Of a DNA stretch of 64,000 nt, positions 35,472 to 44,061 are shown one piece after another. Positions within the stretch are counted from its first letter, which is position 1. Each line of letters starts with the position of its first letter. The notes under the pieces are model-generated. The model ran no database searches. It worked only from the letters and a program-made list of their open reading frames with translations, and had not been told where the DNA came from. The stretch spans positions 62,001 to 126,000 of the forward strand of contig CAWGND010000009.1 of assembly GCA_963823845.1 (NCBI GenBank). The letters are read 5' to 3'. The position numbers and the translations under genes were made by a program. This DNA is from Alloacidobacterium sp963823845 (GTDB lineage: Bacteria > Acidobacteriota > Terriglobia > Terriglobales > Acidobacteriaceae).

Positions 35472-35933
35472 ATGGAAGTTCACGATAAAGTTGCCGATTT
35501 TACGCTCCAGGACGACCAGGAGAACACCGTTCATCTATCAGATTACGCCGGAACGCCCGTTGTGCTCTTCTTTTACCCCAGGGCTGATACCCCAGGCTGT
35601 ACCATCGAGGCGTGCGGCCTCCGCGATGCCTTCAAGAAAATCCAGAAGACGGGCGCCATTGTGCTGGGCATCTCACGCGACACACCGAAGGCACAGGCGA
35701 AATTCAAGGCAAAATATGACCTTCCGTATCCACTCCTTGCTGATGTAGACGAAAAAGTCTGCAAACAGTTTGGCGTGCTCAAGGAAAAGAACATGTACGG
35801 CAAGAAAGTCATCGGAATCGAGCGGACAACCTTTCTCATCGGTCCCGACCAGAAGCTGCTCAGGATCTTCCCCAAAGTGAAGCCGGAGGGCCACGCCGAG
35901 GAGGTTCTGGAGGGATTGAAGCAACTCAAGTAA
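35472..35933 (+). CDS. bcp: Thioredoxin-dependent thiol peroxidase, Bcp/PrxQ type
   Basis: 153 residues; GGAAGGA lies upstream of the ATG. The peroxiredoxin fold is clear: FTLQDDQENTVHLSDYAGTP, FFYPRADTPGCTIEACGLRD with peroxidatic Cys43 and resolving Cys48 (the C-x4-C PrxQ arrangement), and ERTTFLIGPDQKLLRIF near the end. It reduces hydrogen peroxide and organic hydroperoxides in the cytoplasm using thioredoxin. Standalone gene followed by mpg. Confidence 0.96.
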   Translation: MEVHDKVADFTLQDDQENTVHLSDYAGTPVVLFFYPRADTPGCTIEACGLRDAFKKIQKTGAIVLGISRDTPKAQAKFKAKYDLPYPLLADVDEKVCKQFGVLKEKNMYGKKVIGIERTTFLIGPDQKLLRIFPKVKPEGHAEEVLEGLKQLK

Positions 35934-36000
35934 CGTCAAAACGTGGCCCGGAGTTCTGCGTAGAAGGGCCGACCTTCTCGTTTCTGGTTTTCTACGTGAT

Positions 36001-36606
36001 ATGAACGGCTCAAACATTCTGCCACGGACGTTTTACGAGCACTCCCCGGATGTCGTGGCCCGTGCGCTGCTGGGCAAGCTCATCGTCCGCGAACGGGAAG
36101 GCGAACATCTTATCGGCCGGATTGTGGAAGTGGAAGCCTACTTTGGCACGGAAGACCCAGCCGCCCATACCTACGTGGGACGCACGGCCCGGAATGCAGT
36201 GCTTTTTGGGCCGCCAGGGTTTGCGTACGTCTATTTCATCTACGGTATGTACTACTGCCTGAATGTGTCTTGCGAACCCGACGGGCAGGCAGGCGGTGTG
36301 CTTATCCGTGCCCTCGAACCGCTCGAAGGGCTGGCGACCATGGCAAAGCTCCGCAAACTGCCGCCCCATCCAAAGCCGCAACTGCTGACCTCCGGGCCCG
36401 GTCGATTATGCCAGGCGCTCGACATCAACCGTGCCGCCCACAACGGACTCGACGTGACGGAGGTCTCATCCTGTTTGCTCATTGAGGACGATGGCTATCA
36501 GCCAGAGGGTATTCTGGTGACACCCCGCATCGGCATCCGGCATGCCGCCGAGCTTCCTGCGCGGTTTCTTATTGATAAAAATAAATTTGTTTCCGGCAGT
36601 CGGTGA
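36001..36606 (+). CDS. mpg: DNA-3-methyladenine glycosylase (AAG/Mpg family)
   Basis: 201 residues, full length for the family. Recognisable blocks are LPRTFYEHSPDVVARALLGK, GRIVEVEAYFGTEDPAAHTYVG with the catalytic Glu, and YVYFIYGMYYCLNVSCEPDG with the Tyr that intercalates in the DNA. It removes alkylated purines (3-methyladenine, hypoxanthine) in base excision repair. No good Shine-Dalgarno precedes the ATG at 36001. The next gene follows after 85 bases. Confidence 0.95.
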   Translation: MNGSNILPRTFYEHSPDVVARALLGKLIVREREGEHLIGRIVEVEAYFGTEDPAAHTYVGRTARNAVLFGPPGFAYVYFIYGMYYCLNVSCEPDGQAGGVLIRALEPLEGLATMAKLRKLPPHPKPQLLTSGPGRLCQALDINRAAHNGLDVTEVSSCLLIEDDGYQPEGILVTPRIGIRHAAELPARFLIDKNKFVSGSR

Positions 36607-36691
36607 CCATTTCGCAGGCTTGCCCGTATACTGGGCAACACCAAAGTTGCAGCACCCGAACCAATCATCAAGAAGAACGGAGTCTGGCCGG

Positions 36692-37150
36692 ATGAGACGA
36701 GCTATTTCTTTCGCCACGTTTATCGCGTTTCTTGCCTGTGTAAGCCTTACCTCGATCGCTCAGGACACGCCGCCGCCTCAGCAGCACCACGCCATGCCCG
36801 CACCGACAAACCTCCAGGTGCTGCCCAAGGACATTGCCCCGCCGGATCTGATGAAAATGATGGTCGGGTTTTCGCAGGCTCTCGGTGTACGGTGCAACTT
36901 CTGCCATGAGGTGAATGAGCAAACGCACCAGCCGAATTTTGCTGCCGATACGAAGCCCGAAAAAGCCTCCGCCCGCACCATGATTGCCATGACTCAGGAG
37001 ATCAACTCAAAGTTCATGACCCAGATCAAGGATGCGGATGCGACTCCGGCAGACAAGACAGTGACCTGCGGCACCTGCCACCGTGGCGATCACATGCCCG
37101 CCCCGTTTGTGCCCAAGCCGGAGGGCGGCGGTACGCCAAAACCGCAGTAG
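36692..37150 (+). CDS. Secreted di-haem c-type cytochrome (reaction-centre cytochrome-like fold)
   Basis: 152 residues from the ATG at 36692; an upstream open frame overlapping mpg is not coding. A signal peptide (ISFATFIAFLACVSLTSIAQ) precedes two haem-binding motifs, CNFCH at 68-72 and CGTCH at 126-130. The PPDLMKMMVGFSQALGVRCNFC and ASARTMIAMTQEINSKF segments are typical of a small family annotated as photosynthetic reaction-centre cytochrome c-like proteins, common in non-phototrophic Acidobacteria. Probably an electron carrier in the periplasm; the partner is unknown. Confidence 0.88.
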   Translation: MRRAISFATFIAFLACVSLTSIAQDTPPPQQHHAMPAPTNLQVLPKDIAPPDLMKMMVGFSQALGVRCNFCHEVNEQTHQPNFAADTKPEKASARTMIAMTQEINSKFMTQIKDADATPADKTVTCGTCHRGDHMPAPFVPKPEGGGTPKPQ

Positions 37151-37210
37151 CTCTTTTCTGTAAGCAATAGCACGAAAAAAGGTGGGAACCACGCCACTCA
37201 GATGAGCGGT

Positions 37211-38056
37211 CTAGTATTCCAACAATGTGTTGTCGATTAGCCGTGTCGTTCCCACGTGTGCCGCGACCGCAACCAGCGTAACGCCAGAAACATCGAGCAC
37301 TTCTTCGAGAGTGGCTGGATCGACAACGGCGATGTAATCCACGCGCACATCCGGCTCCTTCGCAAAGACGCCACGCGCTATTTCGATCAGTCTTGACGAA
37401 GACTTCTCGCCGGAAGCCGCTGCCTCTTCAACACTTCTGAGCGCGCGATGCAGCACCAGCGCCTGTTTGCGCTCTTTCACTGACAAATAGCGATTGCGCG
37501 AGCTCAGCGCAAGCCCATCCGGCTCCCGCACGATTGGGCAAACAACAACCTGCAGCGGAAAATTCAGATCGCGCACCATCTTGCGCAACACGGCCACCTG
37601 CGCCGCATCTTTCTGCCCGAAGAATGCCTTGTGCGGCCCGACAATATGAAATAGTTTGCTGACGACAGTCGTGACTCCGCGGAAATGTCCCGGCCGCGAG
37701 GCCCCATCGAGCCGGTCACTCACGCGTTCAACCACCACAAATGTGTTTGCACCCGCGGGGTACATTTCCGCGACCGTTGGAGCAAAGATCAGTTGGACAC
37801 CTTCGCGTTGCAGCAGCGCGCAATCCTCGTCAAACGTGCGCGGGTACTTCGAGAAGTCTTCGTTCGGCCCAAACTGCGTCGGGTTTACAAAGATGGAAGC
37901 AGCCACGACGTCGCATGCCGCGCGAGCGGCGCGCACCAGCGAAAGATGACCCTCGTGCAGCGCGCCCATGGTCGGCACCAGACCGAGGATGCGGCCATCA
38001 CCACGCAGCTGCGCGCAGGCAGACTGCGTCTCTGCAATCGTGTGGAAAATCAACAT
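37211..38056 (-). CDS. panC: Pantothenate synthetase
   Basis: 281 residues. VPTMGALHEGHLSLVRAARA carries the HxGH-type nucleotidyl-transfer motif; FVNPTQFGPNEDFSKYPR and GVTTVVSKLFHIVGPHKAFFGQKDAAQ are family hallmarks, as is the C-terminal SSRNRYLSVKER block. It condenses pantoate with beta-alanine using ATP, the last step of pantothenate synthesis. It starts five bases after the panB stop, so the two genes are one operon. Confidence 0.97.
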   Translation of the reverse strand: MLIFHTIAETQSACAQLRGDGRILGLVPTMGALHEGHLSLVRAARAACDVVAASIFVNPTQFGPNEDFSKYPRTFDEDCALLQREGVQLIFAPTVAEMYPAGANTFVVVERVSDRLDGASRPGHFRGVTTVVSKLFHIVGPHKAFFGQKDAAQVAVLRKMVRDLNFPLQVVVCPIVREPDGLALSSRNRYLSVKERKQALVLHRALRSVEEAAASGEKSSSRLIEIARGVFAKEPDVRVDYIAVVDPATLEEVLDVSGVTLVAVAAHVGTTRLIDNTLLEY

Positions 38057-38061
38057 GGCGG

Positions 38062-38970
38062 TTATGCTTTGCGACGAAGCGGCGACGCCGATTCCAGTGC
38101 CGCGCGTGTCTCTTTCGGCAAGTGATAGCTTTCGTTCTCGCTGGGAAACTCGCGCTGCTCGACATCATGCAGATAGCCGTCAATGGCCGACCGGAACAGG
38201 CCCGCAGCGTCGCCATATTGGCGAACAAACTTCGCCGGCTTCGAAAAACTGAGATTCACGAGATCGTGAAAGACCAGGATCTGCCCATCGCAATCAGGGC
38301 CTGCGCCGATCCCTATGGTCGGAATATTCAGCCTGTGCGTAATGTGCTGCGCAACTTCGCGAGGCATGCCCTCAAGCACGATGGCAACTGCTCCCGCATC
38401 TTCCAGCGCAAGAGCATCCTTCAGCAGGGCATCCGCCGCCGCCGTAGATTTCCCCTGCACCTTGTAGCCGCCCATCCGATGCACCGACTGGGGGGTTAGG
38501 CCGAGGTGCCCGATGACCGGAATCTCAGCGTCCGTCAGGCGCTCGACCAGCTCCACACGGTTGGCTCCGCCTTCGATTTTGACCGCCTCCGCCCCGGCTT
38601 CCTTCATGAAGCGCGCGGCATTGCCGACGCTTTCCTCAACTCTTATGTGATACGAGCCGTAAGGCATATCAGCAACGACGATGGCATGCTTAACCGCACG
38701 CCGCACAGCACGCGTGTGATGCAGCATCTCGTCAACCGTGACCGGAAGCGTAGTGTCATAGCCAAGCACAACCTGCGCCAGCGAATCGCCGACGAGAATC
38801 AGATCGATTCCGGCTTCGTCTACGAGCCTCGCGGTCGAGTAGTCGTAGGCTGTGAGCGCGGTAATTGGCCTGCCGCTCCGCTTTTTTTCTTGAAGTGTCT
38901 GGAAGGTCACCTTGGGGCGAACGGCCAAGGAATTTTGCGCATCCGCGCTGCAGAAATTTGTCACACTCAT
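38062..38970 (-). CDS. panB: 3-methyl-2-oxobutanoate hydroxymethyltransferase
   Basis: 302 residues from the ATG at 38970 (GGAG six bases upstream; ATG 38973 is also possible). The long upstream frame is not coding. TALTAYDYSTARLVDEAGID, LVGDSLAQVVLGYDTTLPVT with the metal-binding Asp, and VKIEGGANRVELVERLTDAE are present, followed by HLGLTPQSVHRMGGYKVQGK. It adds a hydroxymethyl group from methylene-tetrahydrofolate to ketoisovalerate, the first committed step to pantothenate. It is the leading gene of the panBC operon. Confidence 0.97.
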   Translation of the reverse strand: MSVTNFCSADAQNSLAVRPKVTFQTLQEKKRSGRPITALTAYDYSTARLVDEAGIDLILVGDSLAQVVLGYDTTLPVTVDEMLHHTRAVRRAVKHAIVVADMPYGSYHIRVEESVGNAARFMKEAGAEAVKIEGGANRVELVERLTDAEIPVIGHLGLTPQSVHRMGGYKVQGKSTAAADALLKDALALEDAGAVAIVLEGMPREVAQHITHRLNIPTIGIGAGPDCDGQILVFHDLVNLSFSKPAKFVRQYGDAAGLFRSAIDGYLHDVEQREFPSENESYHLPKETRAALESASPLRRKA

Positions 38971-39097
38971 CATTGTCTCCAGTGCAGCTCCCGGTGAGAG
39001 GATGCTACCCGAACCCAATCTCAAACTATACGCTTTAGATGCGAACGGCGTACAGTCGATTCGGGCTAGGCCCTGCCATTCCCACATATCAGGCAGA

Positions 39098-39856
39098 ATG
39101 GAAGGGGCTTCTCTATCGCATATGACGAATCCGTGGCTCCAGTGGTGGACAGATTCCGCGAGTCTTATGCATCAGGCGACTTTCCCGCGCCTTCTGCTGG
39201 CCTCCTGCCTTGGTGCAATGATCGGCGCCGAACGGCAATGGCGTCAGCGCGCCGCTGGCCTGCGCACCAATACGCTCGTCTGCCTGGGAGCTGCGGCTTT
39301 CGTGGATCTTGGTACTACCGTAGCACCCACATCGCCGCAGATCATTGCTTATGTGATTTCGGGCGTGGGCTTTCTCGGTGCGGGCGCCATTATGAAAGAC
39401 GGGGGCAGCGTTCGCGGATTGAACACCGCCGCCACGCTCTGGTGCTCAGCTGCCGTAGGCGCTTGCGCGGGCGCGGGTGAAATGTTCGACGCTGTCTTTG
39501 TGACAGCGCTGCTCATTGCCGTCAACTCGTTGCTTCGTCCGCTCGCCCGCTACATAGATCAGCGTTCCCTGGCCACCTTCCACGCGCACACGCTCTATCG
39601 TGTGCGTCTGACCTGTGCAAACGAAGATCTGGCAGAAGCCGACGTCCACCTGAAGCATGCTATTGAAGCCCGATCGCTCACGCTTCGCAAAATGAGCACA
39701 GAGCAACTGGACGACGAAGATCGCTCTATGGTTCAGGCGGTTGTTGAATCCACGACACGCGACGCTGAGGTGATGAACGCGCTGACCGAAGAGTTGCGCG
39801 CTTTCCCCTGGGTTCAGTCGGTCGACTGGATCGAAACCGAGGGCGAAGCCGAGTAA
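39098..39856 (+). CDS. MgtC/SapB family membrane protein
   Basis: 252 residues from the ATG at 39098 (AGG five bases before); ATG 39122 is the alternative. The MgtC core is readable: LLLASCLGAMIGAERQWRQR, AAGLRTNTLVCLGAAAFVDL, VISGVGFLGAGAIMKDGGSV and RGLNTAATLWCSAAVGACAG, giving about five helices. An ACT-like soluble C-terminus (residues about 160-252) follows. MgtC proteins modulate P-type ATPases or F-ATPase under magnesium limitation. Divergent from panBC; no Mg transporter lies beside it. Confidence 0.92.
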   Translation: MEGASLSHMTNPWLQWWTDSASLMHQATFPRLLLASCLGAMIGAERQWRQRAAGLRTNTLVCLGAAAFVDLGTTVAPTSPQIIAYVISGVGFLGAGAIMKDGGSVRGLNTAATLWCSAAVGACAGAGEMFDAVFVTALLIAVNSLLRPLARYIDQRSLATFHAHTLYRVRLTCANEDLAEADVHLKHAIEARSLTLRKMSTEQLDDEDRSMVQAVVESTTRDAEVMNALTEELRAFPWVQSVDWIETEGEAE

Positions 39857-39857
39857 C

Positions 39858-40346
39858 TTAGCCTTTCGCGGCCGATGCAGCAGCAACTGCGTGCGGCTGC
39901 GGCTGATAACCACCCACTTCCGGACGGAAAGCAATGGCAATGCGGTTCCAGCTGTTGATTTGCGTGATGGCGAAGGTCAGTTTGGCTAGCTCTTCTGCGG
40001 TGAACTGCAGCCGTGCCTGCACATAGACCTCTTCAGAGGCGTGACCGTCTTGGATATTCGTGATCGCTTCCGTCCAGGCCAGAGCAGCGCGCTCCCGTTC
40101 AGTGAAAAACGGCCCTTCCTGCCAGGCCGAAAGCGCATAGATGCGCTGCTCAGTTTCGCCTTTCGCGCGCGCGTCCTTAGTATGCATATCGATGCAGTAG
40201 GAGCAACCGTTCAGCTGCGAAGTGCGGATCTTCACCAATTCATACAGCAGAGGCTCAAGACCGCTGCGACGAATGATTGCTTCCAGGTGCAGCATCCCCT
40301 GCACCCCCTCGGGGAATGCTCTCTGATAGTCCACACGTGGTTCCAT
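39858..40346 (-). CDS. Carboxymuconolactone decarboxylase/AhpD-like protein
   Basis: 162 residues. The CxxC core sits in QLNGCSYCIDMHTKDARAKG (Cys48, Cys51) with the downstream His, the AhpD-type peroxidase site, and the ALAWTEAITNIQDGHASEEV segment typical of Acidobacteria/Proteobacteria homologues follows. Probably a thiol peroxidase or reductase against small hydroperoxides. The gene converges on the MgtC gene with one base between the stops. Confidence 0.9.
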   Translation of the reverse strand: MEPRVDYQRAFPEGVQGMLHLEAIIRRSGLEPLLYELVKIRTSQLNGCSYCIDMHTKDARAKGETEQRIYALSAWQEGPFFTERERAALAWTEAITNIQDGHASEEVYVQARLQFTAEELAKLTFAITQINSWNRIAIAFRPEVGGYQPQPHAVAAASAAKG

Positions 40347-40405
40347 GGAAAATCCTCCGACATTCTGATGTCTGAGAATCGATTACGTCGCACCAAGAGG
40401 AAAAA

Positions 40406-40885
40406 TTACGGTCCGACGTAAAGTTCAATCGGGGAGAAGCCAATCTGTTTGGTTTTGTTATCCACGCGAAGGAAGAGGGGCGTTTTGCCGCCGTTGACAT
40501 TGACCCCCATCACGATACCGTTCCCGACAGCCTTTACGATGACGATCTGGTGGCTGCGAATCACACCATAATCGCTCGTGGGTCCCCAGTCCTTTTGAAA
40601 CTGATTGAAGTCGTAGAGTTTGTACTGATCGGGATGGTTCTGCCAGTCGGGATCGTTGTTCCACTGGCCGTAGGCCTTCGTAAAATCCTTCGTTTCTACC
40701 GAATCAAGGAACTTATTCACCCTGTGTTCCGAGGGCACCGTGCTGAAAAACCACCCGTGCCCGGTAAGGAAGCCAAGGAAACCGGTGACAGCAATCAACA
40801 GAATGACCGCGACGACAGCAATCAGTAGATTACGGTTTCGGTTTGCCAGGCGGGCGTTGTATACAGGTGCATCGAGCAGGGTCAT
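40406..40885 (-). CDS. Small single-pass membrane protein, function unknown
   Basis: 159 residues. One N-terminal transmembrane helix (NLLIAVVAVILLIAVTGFLG, residues about 20-42) is followed by a soluble domain with AYGQWNNDPDWQNHPDQYKL and IVIVKAVGNGIVMGVNVNGG, resembling small DUF4878/NTF2-like envelope domains. Topology suggests the domain is outside the cytoplasm. The GTNCQ-type features of catalytic proteins are absent. The neighbours (AhpD-like, ddl) give no functional hint. Confidence 0.72.
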   Translation of the reverse strand: MTLLDAPVYNARLANRNRNLLIAVVAVILLIAVTGFLGFLTGHGWFFSTVPSEHRVNKFLDSVETKDFTKAYGQWNNDPDWQNHPDQYKLYDFNQFQKDWGPTSDYGVIRSHQIVIVKAVGNGIVMGVNVNGGKTPLFLRVDNKTKQIGFSPIELYVGP

Positions 40886-40983
40886 GAGGAGATGCTACTC
40901 CTTTCCGTTTGAGGACACAGATCTCACACTACTTCTGACACCGCAAGCTTCAGCCAGGTTCCATGAACACGTGTAGTCAGTCC

Positions 40984-42165
40984 TCAACGCGAATAACTGG
41001 TACGGTCCTTTTCCGTGCGGCGTTCAATCGCAAGCTGAATCAGCCGGTCGATCAGCTCTGAATACTTGACGCCCGACGCCGCCCAAAGTTTCGGATACAT
41101 GCTGATGGCAGTAAAGCCGGGCAGCGTATTGATCTCATTGAGATAAATACGGCCCGTTTTACCCGGATCCATTAGAAAGTCGACGCGCGCAAGCCCCGAG
41201 CAGTCGCAGGCCCTGAATGCGTCGATTGCCATCTGCCGGACCTGCCTGGTCTGTTGGCGCGTAAGCTTCGCCGGAATGATCAGGTCCGATCCTTCGCTTA
41301 GGTACTTTGCCTCGTAGTCGTAAAACTCCTTGATGGGCACAACTTCGCCGACAACCGAAGCCTCCGGATCGTCGTTCCCAAGCACGGCTACTTCCAGTTC
41401 CCGCGCCTTGCCGCGTTCCCCCCCAACGCCCTGCTCGACAACAATCTTGCGATCGTAGCTGGCCGCCAGCTCAATCGCTGGCGAAAGCTCCTTCCGGTCA
41501 TGCGCTTTGCTGATTCCAACTGACGAGCCAAGATTCGCAGGCTTCACAAAGACGGGATACTTCAGCGCCGCTTCGATCCGGCTGACAATCTTCTTCGGCC
41601 CCGCTTCCCACTCCCCGCGCAGGAACGTGACATGCTTCGTGATCGGCAGCTTCGCCGATGCGAACAGCCGTTTCATCACATCCTTATCCATGCCGGTAGC
41701 CGACCCCAGCACGCCCGAACCGACGTAAGCGAGCCCCGCCAGCTCAAACAGTCCCTGAATCGTGCCATCTTCGCCAAACGTTCCATGCAGAACGGGAAAA
41801 ATCACATCGAGGCTGACCGCTGGATGCGCCGGTTCTCCATGCGTCTCAAACGGAACCAGCGATCCCGTCTTGTTCTTCGAGGGAACCGGCGGAACAATAA
41901 TCGCCTCGCCCTTCGCCAGCACCGCAGCCGGAGCCGTCGCCTCAGGATCGCCTGCGCGAAGATGCCGCGGCGGTAGCATTTCCCCGGCAAGCAGCCGCTC
42001 GGCATCCATGGCCGTGACCCAGCGGCCTTCTTTCGTGATGCCAATGGGAATGACTTCATACTTCCTGGGATCAATAGCCTTAAGAACCGAAGCAGCCGAA
42101 AGCAGCGATACCTCATGCTCGCCACTGCGGCCACCAAAGAGAACACCTACACGCAGCTTGGACAT
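40984..42165 (-). CDS. ddl: D-alanine--D-alanine ligase
   Basis: 393 residues, somewhat longer than the usual 300-370. LRVGVLFGGRSGEHEVSLLSA opens the N-domain; FPVLHGTFGEDGTIQGLFEL carries the substrate-binding loop; FVKPANLGSSVGISKAHDRK and GLARVDFLMDPGKTGRIYLN-EINTLPGFT form the ATP-grasp and metal sites. It makes the D-Ala-D-Ala dipeptide for peptidoglycan. A plain Tyr/Phe versus Ser distinction for vancomycin resistance cannot be judged here. Monocistronic and divergent from the DUF1275 gene. Confidence 0.96.
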   Translation of the reverse strand: MSKLRVGVLFGGRSGEHEVSLLSAASVLKAIDPRKYEVIPIGITKEGRWVTAMDAERLLAGEMLPPRHLRAGDPEATAPAAVLAKGEAIIVPPVPSKNKTGSLVPFETHGEPAHPAVSLDVIFPVLHGTFGEDGTIQGLFELAGLAYVGSGVLGSATGMDKDVMKRLFASAKLPITKHVTFLRGEWEAGPKKIVSRIEAALKYPVFVKPANLGSSVGISKAHDRKELSPAIELAASYDRKIVVEQGVGGERGKARELEVAVLGNDDPEASVVGEVVPIKEFYDYEAKYLSEGSDLIIPAKLTRQQTRQVRQMAIDAFRACDCSGLARVDFLMDPGKTGRIYLNEINTLPGFTAISMYPKLWAASGVKYSELIDRLIQLAIERRTEKDRTSYSR

Positions 42166-42237
42166 ATCGAACTAAACCGAGTGTATCGTGTTCGCATTGC
42201 AGCCGAACACCAGCCGCAAGCGTATTAAATAACAACT

Positions 42238-42921
42238 ATGGTTCATTCCACCGAACAAAGAAGCATGCGGCAGGTGTATCCCACCATTGCCCTGCTGTGC
42301 TGCATTGCTGGCTCCGTCGATGCGCTCGCCTATCTTCGTCTGGGGCGGTTGTTCGTCGCAAATCTCACCGGGAATACAGTCTTCTTCGCCTATCATCTGG
42401 TTGAGCGCCACTGGCTCGCGGCATTAGAACGGCTGGCGATCATCCTGTCCTTCTTTAGCGGCATCATCACAGATCGCTTTGTCCAGCGCTGGATTGCCTC
42501 AGGTCGTCGCACATGGAACCCCGCCGTCGTGAGCCTGGCCATCGAGTGCGGCGTTCTTTGCGCGCTCGCCTTTCTCGGCACTTACGCGTACTTGCAAGCT
42601 GTTCTGCTGATAACGTTGACGTGGACCATGGGTCTGCAGAACGATGCCTTTCAGACTGTTGGACCCGTGAGCCTGAACACAGCGTTCATCACCGGAGATA
42701 TTCAGAAACTGGGCTCAGCCATCGCGAGCCCGGCAACGGATGAGCAGACAGCGCAGAAGCGCCGTCATCAGGTGATCTCCCTCACTACCGCGTGGCTGGG
42801 TTATGTAGGTGGTGCGATTCTGGGCGCGGTGGGCAGTCGGGCATTCGCGCTGCGCGCCCTGCTCATTCCTGCTGCGCTTGTTCTGATAGCGCTGCCAATG
42901 GAGTTACGCGCCAGAAACTAA
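42238..42921 (+). CDS. DUF1275 (YoaK) family membrane protein
   Basis: 227 residues with six or seven helices: IALLCCIAGSVDALAYLRLG, FVANLTGNTVFFAYHLVERH and a TMGLQNDAFQTVGPVSLNTAFITGDIQKLG block that are the conserved motifs of the family. Function unknown; it is a widespread inner-membrane protein. It converges on arginase, four bases between the stops. Confidence 0.92.
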   Translation: MVHSTEQRSMRQVYPTIALLCCIAGSVDALAYLRLGRLFVANLTGNTVFFAYHLVERHWLAALERLAIILSFFSGIITDRFVQRWIASGRRTWNPAVVSLAIECGVLCALAFLGTYAYLQAVLLITLTWTMGLQNDAFQTVGPVSLNTAFITGDIQKLGSAIASPATDEQTAQKRRHQVISLTTAWLGYVGGAILGAVGSRAFALRALLIPAALVLIALPMELRARN

Positions 42922-42925
42922 GAAT

Positions 42926-43930
42926 TCAAAGAATCTTCTTTCCAAACGCAGACGAGATCAATTCAACAGCAAGGTCCGCGGTCCGGTTATGCTCGTCAAT
43001 CACAGGGTTGACCTCGACAACTTCCAGGCTCAGCATGAGCCCATGATCGGCGATGATCTCCATTGCCAGGTGCGCCTCACGATACGTAGCCCCGCCGCGA
43101 ACCGGCGTTCCCACACCGGGAGCATCCTCGGGATCAATCCAATCCATGTCCAGCGAGACGTGGTAGCCGGCTGTGCCGCGTCCCGCAACACGCAGAGCCT
43201 CCTCCATGACGGTGCGCATGCCGCGCTCGTCGATATCGCGCATGGTATAAACCTCAGTCAGCCCCGCGCGCTTGATATTTTCTTTCTCGGTCGCGTCGAT
43301 ATCGCGCACGCCAATCAGCACCGTGTTCTCAGGCAGAACCTTCGGCGAAAAGCCGCAAATGTTCGCCAGGGATTCCGGCCCGAGACCAAGCAGCGCAGCC
43401 AGCGGCATCCCGTGAACGTTGCCGCTCGGCGAGGTCTCCGGCGTATTCAGATCGGAATGAGCATCGATCCAGATCAAGCCGATCTTCTGGTTCTGACGGC
43501 GGTAATACTCTGCAACTCCCGAAACACTCCCCGCAGCCACCGAATGGTCTCCCCCGAGGATGACCGGAGTCATTCCTTGCTCTAGAGTTTCGATCACCTG
43601 ATCGGCCGCCCGCGTACATGTCTCGGTGATCTCTTTCAGATAGCGCGCGTCTTCTTCGCCGATGTGTTTCGTCTCCGCAATGGCCACACTGATGTTGCCG
43701 CCATCGGACACATTGTGGCCGAGCGCTTCAAGCCGTGCCTCAAGTCCGGCAACACGCACAGCGGAAGGCCCCATATCGACGCCGCGCCGCGCCGCTCCAA
43801 GATCAAGCGGCACACCAATGATGCGGATTTTGCGCGGCGGAAGAGATTGCACCCCACTCTTGATAGGCCCGACTACAGAGCCGGTAACAGCTGCTTTTTC
43901 GTTGGCGAGTGTCTGAATGATCTTCGACAT
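42926..43930 (-). CDS. rocF: Arginase
   Basis: 334 residues from the ATG at 43930 (GGAA upstream; ATG 43957 would add nine residues). The manganese ligands are visible in VILGGDHSVAAGS, LIWIDAHSDLNTPETSPSGN and VSLDMDWIDPEDAPGVGTPV, and the C-terminus ends in VEVNPVIDEHNRTADLAVEL. The RIIGVPLDLGAARRGVDMGP start is arginase-like rather than agmatinase-like. It hydrolyses arginine to ornithine and urea. No urease or ornithine genes are adjacent. Confidence 0.95.
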   Translation of the reverse strand: MSKIIQTLANEKAAVTGSVVGPIKSGVQSLPPRKIRIIGVPLDLGAARRGVDMGPSAVRVAGLEARLEALGHNVSDGGNISVAIAETKHIGEEDARYLKEITETCTRAADQVIETLEQGMTPVILGGDHSVAAGSVSGVAEYYRRQNQKIGLIWIDAHSDLNTPETSPSGNVHGMPLAALLGLGPESLANICGFSPKVLPENTVLIGVRDIDATEKENIKRAGLTEVYTMRDIDERGMRTVMEEALRVAGRGTAGYHVSLDMDWIDPEDAPGVGTPVRGGATYREAHLAMEIIADHGLMLSLEVVEVNPVIDEHNRTADLAVELISSAFGKKIL

Positions 43931-44061
43931 GCGGCGTTCCAGATACCTCAGCGGCAAAAGCCGCTCTTACATTCCATAAGAATGCGCGGGCCGAAGACCG
44001 CGCCGATATTTTCCGCAAATGCGGAATGCCCAACGCTAAATACTATGCCCTTTAGCTCGAA